Source of the DNA: Rostratula benghalensis
Lineage: Eukaryota > Chordata > Aves > Charadriiformes > Rostratulidae
Direction: 5' to 3'
Length of the DNA: 64,000 nucleotides
Assembly (NCBI GenBank): GCA_013399305.1
Contig: VXAI01000372.1
Span: 186,001-250,000 of the forward strand
Notes under the pieces: generated by a model
What the model saw: only the letters and a program-made list of their open reading frames with translations
The model's database searches: none
Told to the model about the DNA's origin: nothing
Program-made: the position numbers and the translations under genes
Shown here: positions 48,747-61,100 of the stretch, in pieces
How the letters are laid out: each line of letters opens with the position of its first letter
Position numbering within the stretch: the stretch's first letter is position 1

Positions 48747-51700
48747 GATAAGATCCGCGTATTTCATGCTTTTCACTAAAGCAAGAAGATTTTTCATCAT
48801 GAGTATTCTCATCTGCAATCTCATACCCCATGGCTGCCCCTTGCTTACAAAGTAGTGCAGTCACACAAGCAGCTTCCAAACCAAAGCATTTTCTTACCAA
48901 GTGTGTGAGTACCAAGAAAACAGTCAACACTGGTTGTTTTGGAGGTGGGAAGCCAGGTTACTCTAGCGCTCACTGCTTTGCAAACAAAGCCTTGCTGCGG
49001 AGGGGATGGAACAGGAGCCTCTTCTCATTTTTATATTGTCCAAGCAAAAGAAAAGGCAAAAATGCAGGGCCAAGGGATTCAACAGCAAAACAACAAGCAA
49101 TGCTGTCTGATGCAAGTGGTTCCTGCCTTTGAGGCAGTCCACACATCAAAGGAGGATATCTCAGACATCCATGTACAACCTCCTCTGGAAAACACTTGAA
49201 ACTTGGAACAGGTAAATGCATCCTAGAAAAAAAAAAGCCCAAGAACCTCAGGATATGTAACCAGGTATGACAGAAACCTGCGACACTTACATGTGGACAG
49301 ATACAGTTCTCTTGCCCTATGCCCTATCTGCAGTTGTGCAGCTTTAATAGGATTGTTCCCAGTGCTTTCCCCTCAATGCATACACTGATAACAAGAGCTG
49401 AGCTCACCTCTTATTAAATATATCACTCACTGGAGGAATATCCCAATGTTTCAGGCATCTTCCAAAAAAATTTAGGAAGAAAACTGTATACTTGCTCTCT
49501 CTACCTTCTTGTTAATTCGAATCAGTCGTAGGCTCTTCTGAGGTTGCTCAGCTCTGCTGCTGCATGGGTAAAAGAGGACAAAAATCTTGTCCTGTAAAAG
49601 GACAAAAAGATGCTTGACATATCCTGAGAACTGCAGGCAGCTTCCGCATAATCAAGTACAGCTGAAAGCCTTGGGGGCAGCGATTAGGAGGATCAAAGGT
49701 TTATGCCTGCAGCAAGCTGTGGCAGTTCCACCCCAGAAGCCTCAGAGATGCCAGGACTGAGCCAATATAGTCTGCCCAAGAGAAACATATCTCAGAGCAG
49801 CAGCTCCAGTGCCATCAACTCCACAGTGGCAAGTAAGGCAAGGACCAAGTCCAATATCCCCTGCACGCCCCTCCAAATGCTCTGCTGGGACTACCAGTCA
49901 TTGCCATGGCCAGACCCTGATGACATGTAAATTCTGGTGAGCTGCTGAGAGTCTTTTACCTGTGTGGCTGCTTGTGAAACCTCATAGTATTAATCTCTGC
50001 CCAGGAGGTGCTTGTATACTGGTAAGGTCAAGACTTGAGCTAGCAGGAGCAGGGACATGCAGTATCTACCAAATTATGACTCTGCAGCACATAAGAGCAA
50101 ATATTAGTGTGCTAGAAATTGTACATGTTTAATACAAAATTCTGAATATATAGGTTGTAAAATTTTATTTAGGACATTAAATATATAGAATACCAAATTC
50201 TGCACTAGAGTCCCCCTTAGATTGGTGAACTGCATCAGCTCCACTGCATTTCAGACATACTCAGATTCCAGCTCAGGCAGGAATGTTTCCCTCCTACTTG
50301 GCAGTGTATCCTATCCTCTGGGAAGAGTTCAGAGAGGTATTCCTCACTGCAGGGAAAACAGCATGTTTTAAACCTCCCTCTAAATAACCCTGACAGACTC
50401 TCTAATAAAAGGACTTGGTTTCTTTTAGCAGCAGCTTCTGCTTCAGACCAAGATGCTTTCTGTGCTCACCCCAGTGGGCTCAGCCCAGCCCAAAATTCTA
50501 TCAGGATCTCTGACAGAGACAAACCCTAAAGAACAGTCCTTCACTTTTCTTTGAGATGCACAGAAAAATCCCTCCCTCTCCGTGATGCAAATTCCAGCTC
50601 TCTCCACACCTTTTGCATGCCCACCTCTCTGCTACCACCCCTGAGCTTAACTGCCACTAATTTTGACTGATGAAAGGTGACAGCTCTATTATATTAATTC
50701 CCACCAGAAAATGGAAAAAAAAAGCCTCTCGTGCTTTTCATATCAAACACATAATGCATTTCAGAGTTTCTCTGCATATGCTGGCTTCTCTTCTGCGGGA
50801 AACATGTCCAATAAGCAGAGTGCTCCCCAGACTAGAGGATGCTCTTGTCAAACAAATGGCAGATTTTCACTTATTTTCATATTGTGCACACATGCAAGAT
50901 TAAGCATGCTTGTGCTGTCTTTAGCTGATCCAGTATGATAGCTGCCTGCAGCTGCTCCAGCCTAATAGACCCAAGCCCTGCCTGCATGGTTTGAAAGGTG
51001 TGTTTGTAGAAGACAACCCTTAGGCTATAGTGTTCTAACACATAAATTCACACCAGAGACCATGTATCCTCAAAAAATTAACAAAAGAAAAAGGCCCAAG
51101 TTTTCCTAAACAGGAAACTTTTCTCTGCAAACTGTCATACTGTATAAACTCAAATTGTAACACTTCTCGTAATTAAGTCTTCATTTATATGACAGACTGC
51201 TTCCATCTTCACAATCCTCTGCCCCTCTCACCATTATGGATGCTTTTTACAGCTTAAATACCATCTTGATATCAGCTAATTGCACCAATCACTGCAAAGT
51301 TTCTCCACATGACAGTAATTCCCAACAAACACTGATTTTGTGTGTCTCAAGTCTTTAATTCTCTTTTACAAAGCCCGTGCTATGGTCTGCCCCAATAACG
51401 CATGCTGCACATTGGTAAAACTCCCTCTTCACCACAAGAAAAGGATCTGTGCCAAAAAACCCATTTTGCTTGATAAAAAGATTATTTATTGACAACCTTT
51501 ACAATTTATTCAAGCTGGAGTACTCTGAGGGAGACCATTGTCTCTAGTGTCTTCAGGATTTGGTGGTTTCCCCACACTACATTTGCTTTCTGAGCAAGGC
51601 AACTCACTCACACTGCCCCTCCTGCCAGGGCTTGATCAATCTTGGAGAGCATTCTCAAGCCCACAGCCAACTTTTCAGCATCTTCCCCATGTTTCTGACC

Positions 51701-52538
51701 AGGCCTTCTGTCTCCAGAACAGGCTCAGCCCCAGCAGAAGCAAAGCAAATGTCCCTAGGACACCCAACCCGTGTCAGGAAACTGACCTAGGCAGACAGCT
51801 TTGTAATAAGCATGAATCTGCCAGAAAAGCTGAAAACACTTGACTGTTGTCTTCTCCACCCATGTACAAAGGAAGGAGCAAAGCTCCCAAACTCTGGTCA
51901 CAGCCTGAGGACTCAGGAACACAGTGAGTCCCAGCTGAACCCCAGAGAACAGAAGGCAGCAGGATACGGAAACTTCCCTTGGCAGCCAGACATGTCTTTG
52001 ACAAAAGCAAAGGAACTAACTGCATTTTGCCACTCCTCGGTTTTGGGCCAGTTCCCAAAGCCTCTTTGTGCCCCGCCAGGCAGAGGAAGCCGACCACCCA
52101 GAGGAACAAAGGGCTGGGGGACAGCCTCAGCTTCGGGCTGCTGCTGCTCGCCTTGGCAGCAGACTCTTCCCTGAAAATCCCTCCTGGCCCTTCTCCTTTA
52201 AGGCTTTGTCCAAAATACTCCACAACTTGGGGACTACACACCGTTCAATGGCCTTGGAACCAGACCCCTTCCATTACATTACACTACTGCCCACAGCAGT
52301 AGGGAATGGCTTTACAGCAGTTCCTGGGAAAATGAGAGGAAAAGCAATGGGCAGCTGGACACGCATCACCTCATTAACACAGTTTTCTGGTACAGTCCAG
52401 CCAGCATTGCTAGATGTAGGAGTTGGACTCTGACAGAAGAGGATTATTTTAAAATCTAACAATGAAGGATTGTTCTTCTCATTACAGAGTGAATGAGTGA
52501 GAAGGAAAATCTCTTCTGCAATAGTTTTTCAGGCACAA

Positions 52539-52562
52539 GAGAGGACATAAGAGAGGACATAA
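52539..52562. repeat. Perfect tandem duplication, 2 x 12 bp
   Basis: GAGAGGACATAA occurs twice head to tail without a mismatch, which suggests a recent slippage or duplication event. Confidence 0.9.
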
Positions 52563-53834
52563 GCAGGTTTTGCAGGAGCAAAAGGCGAATTGGGGGCACC
52601 CCTTTACTCTCTTACAATACTCCTCTGCAGGGAGATGCACATTTAAAAAGCTATTAAAGTGGATGCACATGCAGACATGCACAGTTCCTTAGGGTTCCGC
52701 AGCTGAAAAATCCCACTGGGGCATGTCTCCATCTCCCCCTCCCTCTCTCTGGATGGGCTGGTTTGAAGAGCTTTGTAGACACCCAAGCACATGGGAATGC
52801 AAAGGTCACCAAAATGAGTGCTCTGTCTCTCTCCACGTCAGACCAAATCTCCTACCTCACCTCCCCAGCACAGCAACATCTTCCCAGACAACAAAAGTAG
52901 TCCTTTGAGTGTGTCAATGAGTCAAAAAGCCTAGAAAGGAAAAGGGAAAAACATGAGGAAGTTTTTATAGCAGGGAGATACCCTCTCAGGTAACTTCATA
53001 TGGCCAAATTGGCCAGTGAAAGGGTAGCTTTCACCTTCAATCTTTGTCTGCTGACCTCAGAAGAGTAAGAAAATCTCAAAGCTTTTGGATGACAAACTGG
53101 AACATAGCTGGAACATCTGCATCTGTCAAAGTCAGACACAGGATGCAGTGTGGATGAGCAGAAGACACAGAGAAGACACAGGGACAATGGCATTCTGCTG
53201 TGGCTCCAGCACTGATGTACCAAGCAGCTTGTGATGTCACCCCTGTTTCCAGCCTCCTCCAACCCAAGTCCCTGCAGCAGAGCTGTGAGTGTACAGTGCC
53301 CTACTAGAAGCTGGGCCTGACCTCCATTGGGGCCTTCAGGACTTATTGGAACAAAAACTCAATTGTGACACGTATAAGGATAGGTGCTCACATTAATTTA
53401 CTGATTCAGAAAATTCATCTGCCAGTGGGTTTAGTGAGGAGGATGGTATCTTACAATCCTGTCATCCAACCCCATCACACATCACACACATCACTCATCC
53501 TCCCAAAGCCAAATCTGAAAACCGTGAAAGTGTTTCTTGCCTGCCAGAAAAGTAGGAAGTCAGTAAACTCACCTTGCATTTAGGAAGGCATTTCCCTGCT
53601 GCTGGGGAGACACAGCTCTGCCGGAAATAGAGATTTTGCTCCTTGTTGCCTTCCTGTCCCAGTCCATGAAGCCACACCAGGCAGTGTTAACAGAGGGATG
53701 AGATTTTACAGTCCTTTCTTTTTAGCCTCCCTGAGAACCCTGGATCTGGTATATTCAGTGTGTCCTCTGTGTTTTCTGTGTTAGCTTCATGGCATTATTC
53801 TGTATTAGGAGCAGCAGTTCAGCCACTGACTTGG

Positions 53835-54389
53835 ATGGGGAAGACCAGGACAGTGGTTCCTTCCACAGCTGAAAGATTCCACATGCCTCAGGAATTTCCC
53901 TTTCATGATCTATTAGTAGCAGTAGGAGTAAGTGACGGGGGCAAGCCTGTTATTATATTACAGCATGGTGTCTGTGCTCACAGTCCCTGCTTTTCCACTG
54001 GACATAAACATGTCTCCCTCGTACCCCAGCACATGGAGACCAGCAGCTCTGCCATGGAGGTCATCGAGGACAGGGAGTGGAGCACAGTTTGGGTTTCTTG
54101 CCAAGGAAGTGCAGGGACAATCCAGTGTGGTGCAAAATCATCAGAAGGGCTGCACTTTGAACCCCCCCTGCTCTTTCTCTATCAACTCATTCCTCATCCA
54201 GCTGCTACGAAAAAACTCCTGGAGTGCTCAGAGGTTATTACTGTGGTTTGGGTGTTTGCCAATTCAGTGCAGTGCCTTTTTCTCCCCCCCTGTAAAATTA
54301 AAGTCTTAAAACTCCTGTTAGAATCGGGTCCTACAACACAAACCTTCATCATTATGGCTTCGCTGCCAAAACATCAACCACCACAATGA
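53835..54389 (+). other. Unrecognised 184-codon ATG frame, probably chance
   Basis: The longest stop-free stretch in the window outside the gap; the open region begins at 53760. The first ATG in frame is at 53835 and gives 184 codons. By rough calculation such a length is uncommon but not excluded in 64 kb read in six frames, so it is recorded. The predicted peptide has no recognisable domain, repeat, signal peptide or catalytic motif, and its composition is unremarkable. There is no CpG enrichment, and a second + strand frame is open for 125 codons in the same interval, which points to a locally stop-poor region. Conservation in other birds would decide. Confidence 0.12.
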
Positions 54390-55499
54390 CATCAGCCATC
54401 ACAAATAGCCTGGCATCTACTAAAGAAGTATTGCACCTTCTCCTTATGCTTGGCTCAGTTCACAGATGTCAAAGTCATCAATGGCTAGAGCTGCTTGGAG
54501 ATTTCAGGATGAGACCAAAGTTTGTCAAAACATTCAAGTCCCCTGGAACAGGAGTTGTTTTATTCAAAGCCTAACAATTTTGATAAATGTTAGCTCAGTG
54601 CAAGGCAGAGGTTTCCAGTGGGTCAGCAACAAGAGCTGGGACCAGTTCGAAGGCAGGTGATGAATGCAGTCAAGACATCAGAGCCCCAAACAGCTGTATA
54701 ATGTCATTGCAATGCTGGCCACCGTCCCACTAACAAAGCTGCTTTCACCAAGCAGCTGCATGGTCTAGGGACATCCACTTTGCCAGAAAACTGGAAATAT
54801 TTTACTTCTGTTCATAGTGAGATCAAAAGCAGACACACAGATCCCAAAATTTCTGGCCAAACAGACTGCCTGGTTTCCAGACAACTGTCTTCACCGTCTC
54901 AGATCCAGCTTTCTGCCTCCAGCCTCTTTGCAGTCACCCCCCATCCTCACTCAGACATCTCACCTTCCTGAGGATTTTTTTTCCTTTGAATTCCATTACA
55001 CTCTTCCATCCTGTTTCTATTTATACCTCCCTGACAAATTTTCTGCAGGTGCTCCTCACCCACCTCCCTTGTCCCCTGATGAGAAGGCCATGCTGGATTA
55101 TGCCCTCAATGCTGCCTTCTCCCACTGCAACTTGCCTCCAAGACCACCCCCATCCTGGACACAAGTTCAACTATCCCTTCCACGTGGGTGGCTCCTTGTT
55201 TGATTCTGACTCCAGACCTGCTCAAACAAAGCTTTTCACTGTCCTTCAACTGTGAGCCTAGACCAAGTCCCTGAGGCAAACTCTAGCCTCCTTCTTCTTT
55301 CCACGCCAGAACCAGACAAGCTTCCAAGGGCCATTTCACCGTGCCTTTCCCAGGATCAACACCTCCCAGGCTAAACCTTCCAGGTTCAATCCAAATACCA
55401 CCACTCAGATATTGCATTTTCTGTCATTCTGCACAACAAAAGCCAGGCCAAATTCTCAGCTTCTCAGTTACAGCAGCAGCACCTCTTCTGCCACTCTCA

Positions 55500-56028
55500 A
55501 ATAAAGTCCTCACTCCTTCAGACCTGCTCTAAATGCTGCTGCAGAGACCCACCACTCACAATTTGTGCCTATATGACCTCCAAATCTCCTCCCACAACAC
55601 TGATTCCCATGCAAGCCTCCCCCTTTCCTTTTTCACTCACTCTCCCCACTACCTGTTATCTCTGAGCCAAGAGCTCAGCCTATAATGCAATTTTCCACAC
55701 CCACGCTTCAAAACAGGTACCTGGACACTTTCTACATCTTGCTCTGAGCTGAGCCAATCCTTCAGATTCTCCTTTGCCACGAAGTCTCAAAAAACCTAGA
55801 TCTTTCCTAAGCTGCTGCTAAGGTCCCATCACAGCACTGTTTCCTTGTGCTGCCCCATCTGTCTGTATCTGCCTGCTGTTACTAATCCTATATTTAGAGT
55901 GCAAATTCTGTAGGGCATGGCCTGGGTTCTGCTCTTTGTTAGCAAAGCACTTGTAACCACGAAGTCCTGATTGTGTCAGGAAAAACAACTGGTAATAGTA
56001 ATAATCATAATAATAACAATCATAATAC
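55500..56028 (+). mobile_element. Ancient sauropsid L2/CR1-group LINE, 3' portion
   Basis: The 3' part follows a repeat that is abundant in turtle and crocodilian genomes. TTTCCTTGTGCTGCCCCATC and then TGTCTGTATCTGCCTGCTGTT lead to a degenerate TTAGATTGTAAGCTCTTTGGGGCAGGGAC-type block (here TTTAGAGTGCAAATTCTGTA, then GGGCATGG). Next come TTCTGCTCTTTGTTAGCAAAGCAC (consensus ...TTTGTACAGCACC) and AAGTCCTGATTGTG, and finally an AAT-rich tail (55992-56026). Upstream, CCTTCAGATTCTCC...TTTGCCACGAAGTCTCAAAAAACC matches the end of that element's ORF, and AAATGCTGCTGCAGAGACC near 55533 matches its (Q)NAAAK-type motif. Everything is frameshifted and decayed. The 55755-56028 part is the reliable portion; the start is a guess. 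The family name is inferred from memory of the consensus. Confidence 0.62.
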
Positions 56029-56830
56029 ATCTATCCAGAAGAGTGAACTCAAGTCAGTTTTTGAAAAAGCTTTAAGGCACCTTGTATATTATCAGCTCTG
56101 TTCTCTCCCTAAAGCACTTCAGCCTACACATACCACTATTCCCCATTGCTCATCCCAGTGCAGCTTCCTCAAGTCCACCAACATCGGCATTGGTACCACA
56201 GCAAAAACTATGGTCATATCCACCCGCACAGCATTCAAAGCACTGACAGGCAAAGATTCTGTATCCTATTCACAACTCCCAAGTATCCAAGACAGTCCAA
56301 AGCTAGCTGCTTTGTCCTGCTCAAGAAAGATATTATTGGCCTACAGCTAAAGAAACATTTTGTGGCCTTTCATGGCATGCCTTATGTGGGGTTTTACGAG
56401 CCGCTTCACCATACTTGCAGCATCACTATTCCTGAGTGGGAAGTCATGGTGTGGTTACTTTAGGCTGTGTCCAAAACAGTACTACTGATATTTACAATAC
56501 ACAGCGTCTTAATACCATAACATCACTGTTAAACATAACTGCTGTCAGTGGGCACAGAACTGAAGAGAGACCAAGATCTAAACTGATGTTTTGTAGTGCT
56601 GGCACTAGATCCAATTTTGATTTTGCCAAGCTGCTCAAGGCCATGTCTGGTCAGTGGCCGTCTCTCTTTTTGGACTCAGAAAGACCAGAGCTGGCTGCTC
56701 ACTCTGTTCTGCAAGGTCAGTCCAGATGGCTCCTGCTCCATATACTCATCATCAGACATTGCCATTTTGGTCTCTGTAGGACCTGTAGTGGTAGGAGCTG
56801 GTCTGACAAATGAGTGGGGCGGATGTTAGG

Positions 56831-56850
56831 GCTACACTGTGCAGTGTAGC
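56831..56850. repeat. Short palindrome, 9-bp arms
   Basis: GCTACACTG and CAGTGTAGC are exact reverse complements separated by TG. A second, smaller palindrome (AGTACAG AG CTGTACT) lies at 56905-56920. Either could be a chance event; their closeness is the only unusual point. Confidence 0.7.
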
Positions 56851-57171
56851 ACAGCCCCATGCTGAGATCCCCGCTCCCCATGACAGCAAACTGGCAGGCA
56901 CAGCAGTACAGAGCTGTACTAGGCAGAACATTTGCCCTGCTGACTGGGTCCTAGCACTTGGCATAACCCAGCCATCCCACTTCCAGGACCAAGGTAGTAT
57001 CACTGTGCAGCCCTGTGCTGAACCATCATGCCACCCTGCTCACAGGCACCCAAAGTCTGTTCATATGATGGAGACATGCCTTCAGCCAGCTGGGGTCATG
57101 AACCGGACTGGAAGGGTTTTAAATGGCATCAATCAGAAAAGCAGATTTGCATTTGGGTCACCTCTGCCTAC

Positions 57172-57188
57172 TTTTTTTTTTTTTTTTT
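57172..57188. repeat. T17 homopolymer
   Basis: A pure T-run between anonymous DNA and the CR1 copy, with no sign that it belongs to the element. Confidence 0.85.
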
Positions 57189-57284
57189 AAATTCCACCTC
57201 GAATGCCCTTCTTCCCTCCCTCTCTCAGTCCCTCATTCACATGTGAAGTGTAGTTCACCATCTAGCATGGCCTTACCCACTTCT

Positions 57285-58177
57285 ACCACTGGGATTGAGT
57301 TTGCCAATGACACTAAGCTATGTGACATGGTTGACATGCTAGAGGGAAGGGGTGCCATCCAGAGGGACCTGGACAAGCTCAAGAGGTGTGCCTGTGCAAA
57401 CCTCATAAAGTTCAGCCAGGCCAAGTGCAAAGACCTGCACCTGGGTCAGGGCAATCCCAAGCACAAGTCCAGGTTGGACAGAGAATGGCTGTGGGGCAGC
57501 CCTGAGGAGAAGGACTTGGGAACACTTGTGGACGAGAAGCTCAACTTGAGCCAGCAGCGTGCACTGGCAGCCCAGAAAGCCAACCGCATCCTGGGCTGCA
57601 TATCAAAAGAAGGGTGACCAGCAGGGTGGGGGAGGTGATTCTGCCCCTCTACTCTGCTCTCCTAAGAGACCAACTGGAGCACTGTGTCCAGCTTTGGAGT
57701 CCTCAGTACAGGAAGGACATGGATCTGGTGGAGCAAGTCCAGAGGAGGGCCACGAAGACGATGGGCTGGAGCACCTTTCCTGTGAGGACAGGCTGAGAGT
57801 TGGGGTTGTTCAGCCTGGAGCAAAGGAGGCTCCTGGGAGGCCTTACAGCCTTCCAGTACCTAAAGGGGGCCTACAGGAGAGACAGGGAAGGACAATTTAT
57901 CAGGGAGTGGCATGATGGGATGAGGGGTAATGGTTTTAAACTGAAAGAGGGGAAATTTAGATTAGATATTAGGAAGAAATTCTTCGCTGTGAGGGTGGTG
58001 AGACACTGGAACAGGTTGCTTAGAGAAGTTGTGGATGCTCCACCCCTAGAAGTGTTCAAGAACAGGTTGGATAGGGCTTTGATCATCCTGGTCTAGGAGA
58101 GGTGTCCCTGCCCATGGCAAGGGGGTTGGAACATGATGATCTTTCTTTTCCAACCCAACTCATTCTGTGATTCTGTG
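57285..58177 (+). mobile_element. CR1 LINE, 5'-truncated, RT C-terminus and 3' UTR
   Basis: The copy starts within the reverse transcriptase at the conserved FADDTKL box, here FANDTKL, and continues through the standard CR1 order: AIQRDLDKLK, KFSQAKCKDLHLG, EKDLGTLVDEKL, EVILPLYSALL, RRATK, LFSLEQRRL and VRHWNRLLREVV. After the ORF stop (58094-58096) comes the short 3' UTR with GGTTGGAACATGATGATCTT, ending in two ATTCTGTG units (58162-58177), the CR1 hallmark. The reading frame is broken at about 57616 (which also creates a stop), 57765 and 57800, and the first Asp of the catalytic pair is Asn. About 15 bases of the usual sequence before the FADD box also seem to be missing. The copy cannot move by itself. 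Confidence 0.93.
57291..58096 (+). pseudogene. CR1 ORF2 remnant (reverse transcriptase C-terminal part)
   Basis: This is the decayed coding part of the CR1 copy. Frame one runs from the RT catalytic box to a stop at 57615-57617. The protein then continues in a second frame (EVILPLYSALL onwards), shifts near 57765 to a third frame (GLEHLSCEDRLR), and returns near 57800 to the second (GLFSLEQRRLLGG) until its natural stop. In an intact element this region is the thumb/C-terminal part of RT, which copies the CR1 RNA at the nicked target. Here the Asp-to-Asn change in the F-A-D-D box and at least three frame breaks rule out function. Confidence 0.88.
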
Positions 58178-61100
58178 CTCTCCTCTGTGTCCCAGCCTGA
58201 TGTCTCCAGGATGCGTGACTGTACTGTAGATCAGTTATTCTCCTGCTAGTCTTTCCCTTGGTACCATTGCAAAGAACAGAGACTATTTCAGCTCCACGTC
58301 TGTTTGCACACTGCTGGAACATCATCTTAGACTGAAGCATTTCTAGGTTTGCCAATACTGAACTAATCCAGGTTTATAGACCTGTATACTTTCACACTGT
58401 CATTCTTCACAAGGCACGTGCAACAGGATGACTTAGAAACAATCAGCCTGGGGAGACACAAAGTGGAGAAACTATAGCTGTGTTTGAGCAGGATGGGGAG
58501 TGCTAGAGCTGCCAGACTGGGTACATACCTTGGCCACATCATGACCTTGTGTTGTAATTAAACCTATTTATCCAACTTCCTACAACATCCATGTTTTCAC
58601 TGGATAAACATCCAGGCATGGAAAAATTATTTACAAGTCCAAAACCCACCCTGTGCAGGATAGTTTGCCTTAGCCTAACAGAAGATTAAGGAAAAAGTGC
58701 TAAGAGTACCAAGCCGAGCATCCAACTATAATAAATGCCACAGGCCAGAGACTACTTTGCTTAGAAGAGCGTGTCTGCATCTGGTCACTAAGTGCCCTAT
58801 GAAGAAATGGCAAAAGGTAGCAGCCCTTTTGTGATAAGAATCACAAATCACACAAATTAGGTACAATTCAGGACAGAATGGAGATGGAGTTGTCAATAAC
58901 TGCACAGCTGTGGGCAAAGACCACAGGAATTGCAACAGGAACAGGGCTCGGACCAAGGAAAACCCTCAGCTGCTCTTGTCTAGATGTCAGGGAGTCAAAG
59001 GAGGACCAGTGAGAAACAACTTCACCCAACAGAGGCAGTCAGACATCAGGAGCAGATCTCCTGCCAATGCAAAGGTGATACAACCCTAGTCCAAAGCCTG
59101 GCAAACCCAAAGGATAAGGGCACCTGCTAGTCCACAACAGAATGACAGTAAAAGTGGGGCCTTTAGGGAGACTGACATACTGGCCAACACTAGCTCCAGC
59201 AAATCAACAAACACTTGTACCAAAAATAAAGAAGTAAATAAAAAGACATGGTACTCAGCCTGTAACTAGGAGAGGGGTATCCAAGTCACAGAAAGAAAAA
59301 AACTTGTGAGAATCACCAAAACTAAACCAGGGACAGTACAAATGCCATCTCTGAGTACATTTTGGAAACAACTCTGCTAATAAGGAACCAGTGTCATTAT
59401 ATAAGAAGATAGTATTTGTCATATTATTCCCCAGAACAACAAAGGGCCTCCTATATAAGCACGAACTCTGCCCAGATAATTTTTAGCTCACGAAGTTGTT
59501 GCTGCTTCTGAGCCTGTACTTCAAAGCAGCTGGGACAAACAAAGTTCACTCAGATGTACGTGAAGAGAAGGTAAACTGCCTAGCAAGCCAAAATATAAAG
59601 TCTAGGGAAAGGGAAATAATTTATGAGACTTCTTGTAAAGGAAACTCTCATGGATGGAGGAAACAATCTGATATTGAGCTGAAAGGCAGTACTGGAGAAA
59701 TTAAAGAATTCCATAATGGCATCACCCGAAGAGAAACTGAACTGCAGAAAAATAGATAAATCACTTCAGAGAAAAGACCTGGGGCATAAAAACAGATGTT
59801 GTCACCAAAAGAAGAAAAGGCTCTGTATTGCTTGGACATGTAGCCAAGAAGAAAACATGTGGCCAGCATACATGACAGTTACCAGACTCTGCCACTAACA
59901 GCAGCACCTACATACATGCAGCAGGCACACATATTGCCATATCTGAGGAAAATACATTGTTATATTTGATGAAACCCAAAACCTGACAATGACACTTGGC
60001 TGGTGTACAAAGAACGGGCCCAGAGTGTCACTTGGGTTTCACAGAAAGTGCACAAAGAAAACATTGCAAGCCTCCAGCTACAACTTCAGCTGGCAACACT
60101 GCTTCTCCACCAGAAAATGCTGAGCTGAATCTTTTTTAAAGTCTTAATGATGTGCATCAACAGTTGTTCAGCTACCATGAGGACTTCTGCAACCATATTA
60201 AGGCTGGACAAAGCATGCAAGATAGAGGTCTAACCTCCCACCTGCACACCAAGACTCCATCCAAACCTCTATGCTTCTGATGCATCCAGATAACATCTCC
60301 CCTTTATTAAGTTTTTACCTCCATTTCTCCTTTTTGCTGGAAGGGCAATGAAGTCCAGCCTGTCTCCACTATTCCAAAGCTGACTTTCAGAAATACAATA
60401 GCTTGATCCTGAATCTCCTCAATGTATTATATCAATTCATCTCCACTGCAGTAAACCGTGTGAATAGACCTAGGTGTGCAGGCAGGCAGACAAATACAGA
60501 AGGAACAGTTCTCAAGCTATGAAAGGAAAAGGGTTGGAAAGCTCCCAAAAAAGGCCTCACGCAGGTCAATATAGGAGGCTCAGCTCTGTACTGCTGTGGA
60601 AGGAAGTGGGTTCATGTTACTTATGAGGAGTTGAGGTGTGTGGAAGTACAATAAACCACTTCAGCTGCAGGACACTTTAGGTTACACTTCAACGTTTTGT
60701 GTGGTACCTGAATTAGTATGTCAGTAGTGGCATTCACAGTGGCAATAATAGCACTGAGCTGCCACAACAAAAGCATGGGGTTTTGTTACATGGAGTTTTA
60801 TTACACTCTTGCTTACAGAGAGGCCCCTTTACACCCATCTGGCACTGGAGAATGGCCTTACAGTGGGCACAAACAACATCACATTCATCTTCATGCCCTT
60901 CACACTGGCAGAGGGCTGCAAAGGGGCCCCATAGCATAAACAAGAACCCAGCCCAACCTATTGTCTTAGGGGGCTATATAGCTTACAACGGCGGAGTAAA
61001 CATTCTATTCCACAAGAAGCTAGGTTCAGAGGACAGTTTCACAAGAAACATGATTTTTAAGATCCCATGTAAGATTTCTTATAGAGTAGTCACAAAAATT

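Larger units (their letters stand above)
39418..55499. other. Long anonymous interval, no gene recognised
   Basis: About 16 kb without a recognisable gene or transposon. GC content and the number of chance open frames rise from about 51.5 kb onwards (frames of 100-155 codons on both strands at 51.5-52.4 kb, some beginning only with GTG). The pyrimidine-rich part at 54.9-55.5 kb leads into the ancient LINE that follows and may be its more decayed upstream portion, which I cannot show. Confidence 0.5.
56029..57284. other. Anonymous DNA, no gene recognised
   Basis: Contains two short hairpin words with 2-base spacers (56831-56850 and 56905-56920) and a T17 run (57172-57188) about 100 bases upstream of the CR1 copy. 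Overlapping + strand frames of 100-126 codons have no recognisable protein. Confidence 0.5.

Noticed and set aside
51774..52241. 155-codon minus-strand frame
   Set aside because: It starts with GTG, and the first in-frame ATG leaves about half the length. Overlapping + strand frames of 107-121 codons cover the same stop-poor stretch, and no domain is recognisable.
53760..53834. Extension of the long + strand frame upstream of its first ATG
   Set aside because: The 209-codon length depends on a GTG start at 53760, which is not expected in vertebrate nuclear genes. Only the 184 codons from the ATG at 53835 were recorded, with low confidence.
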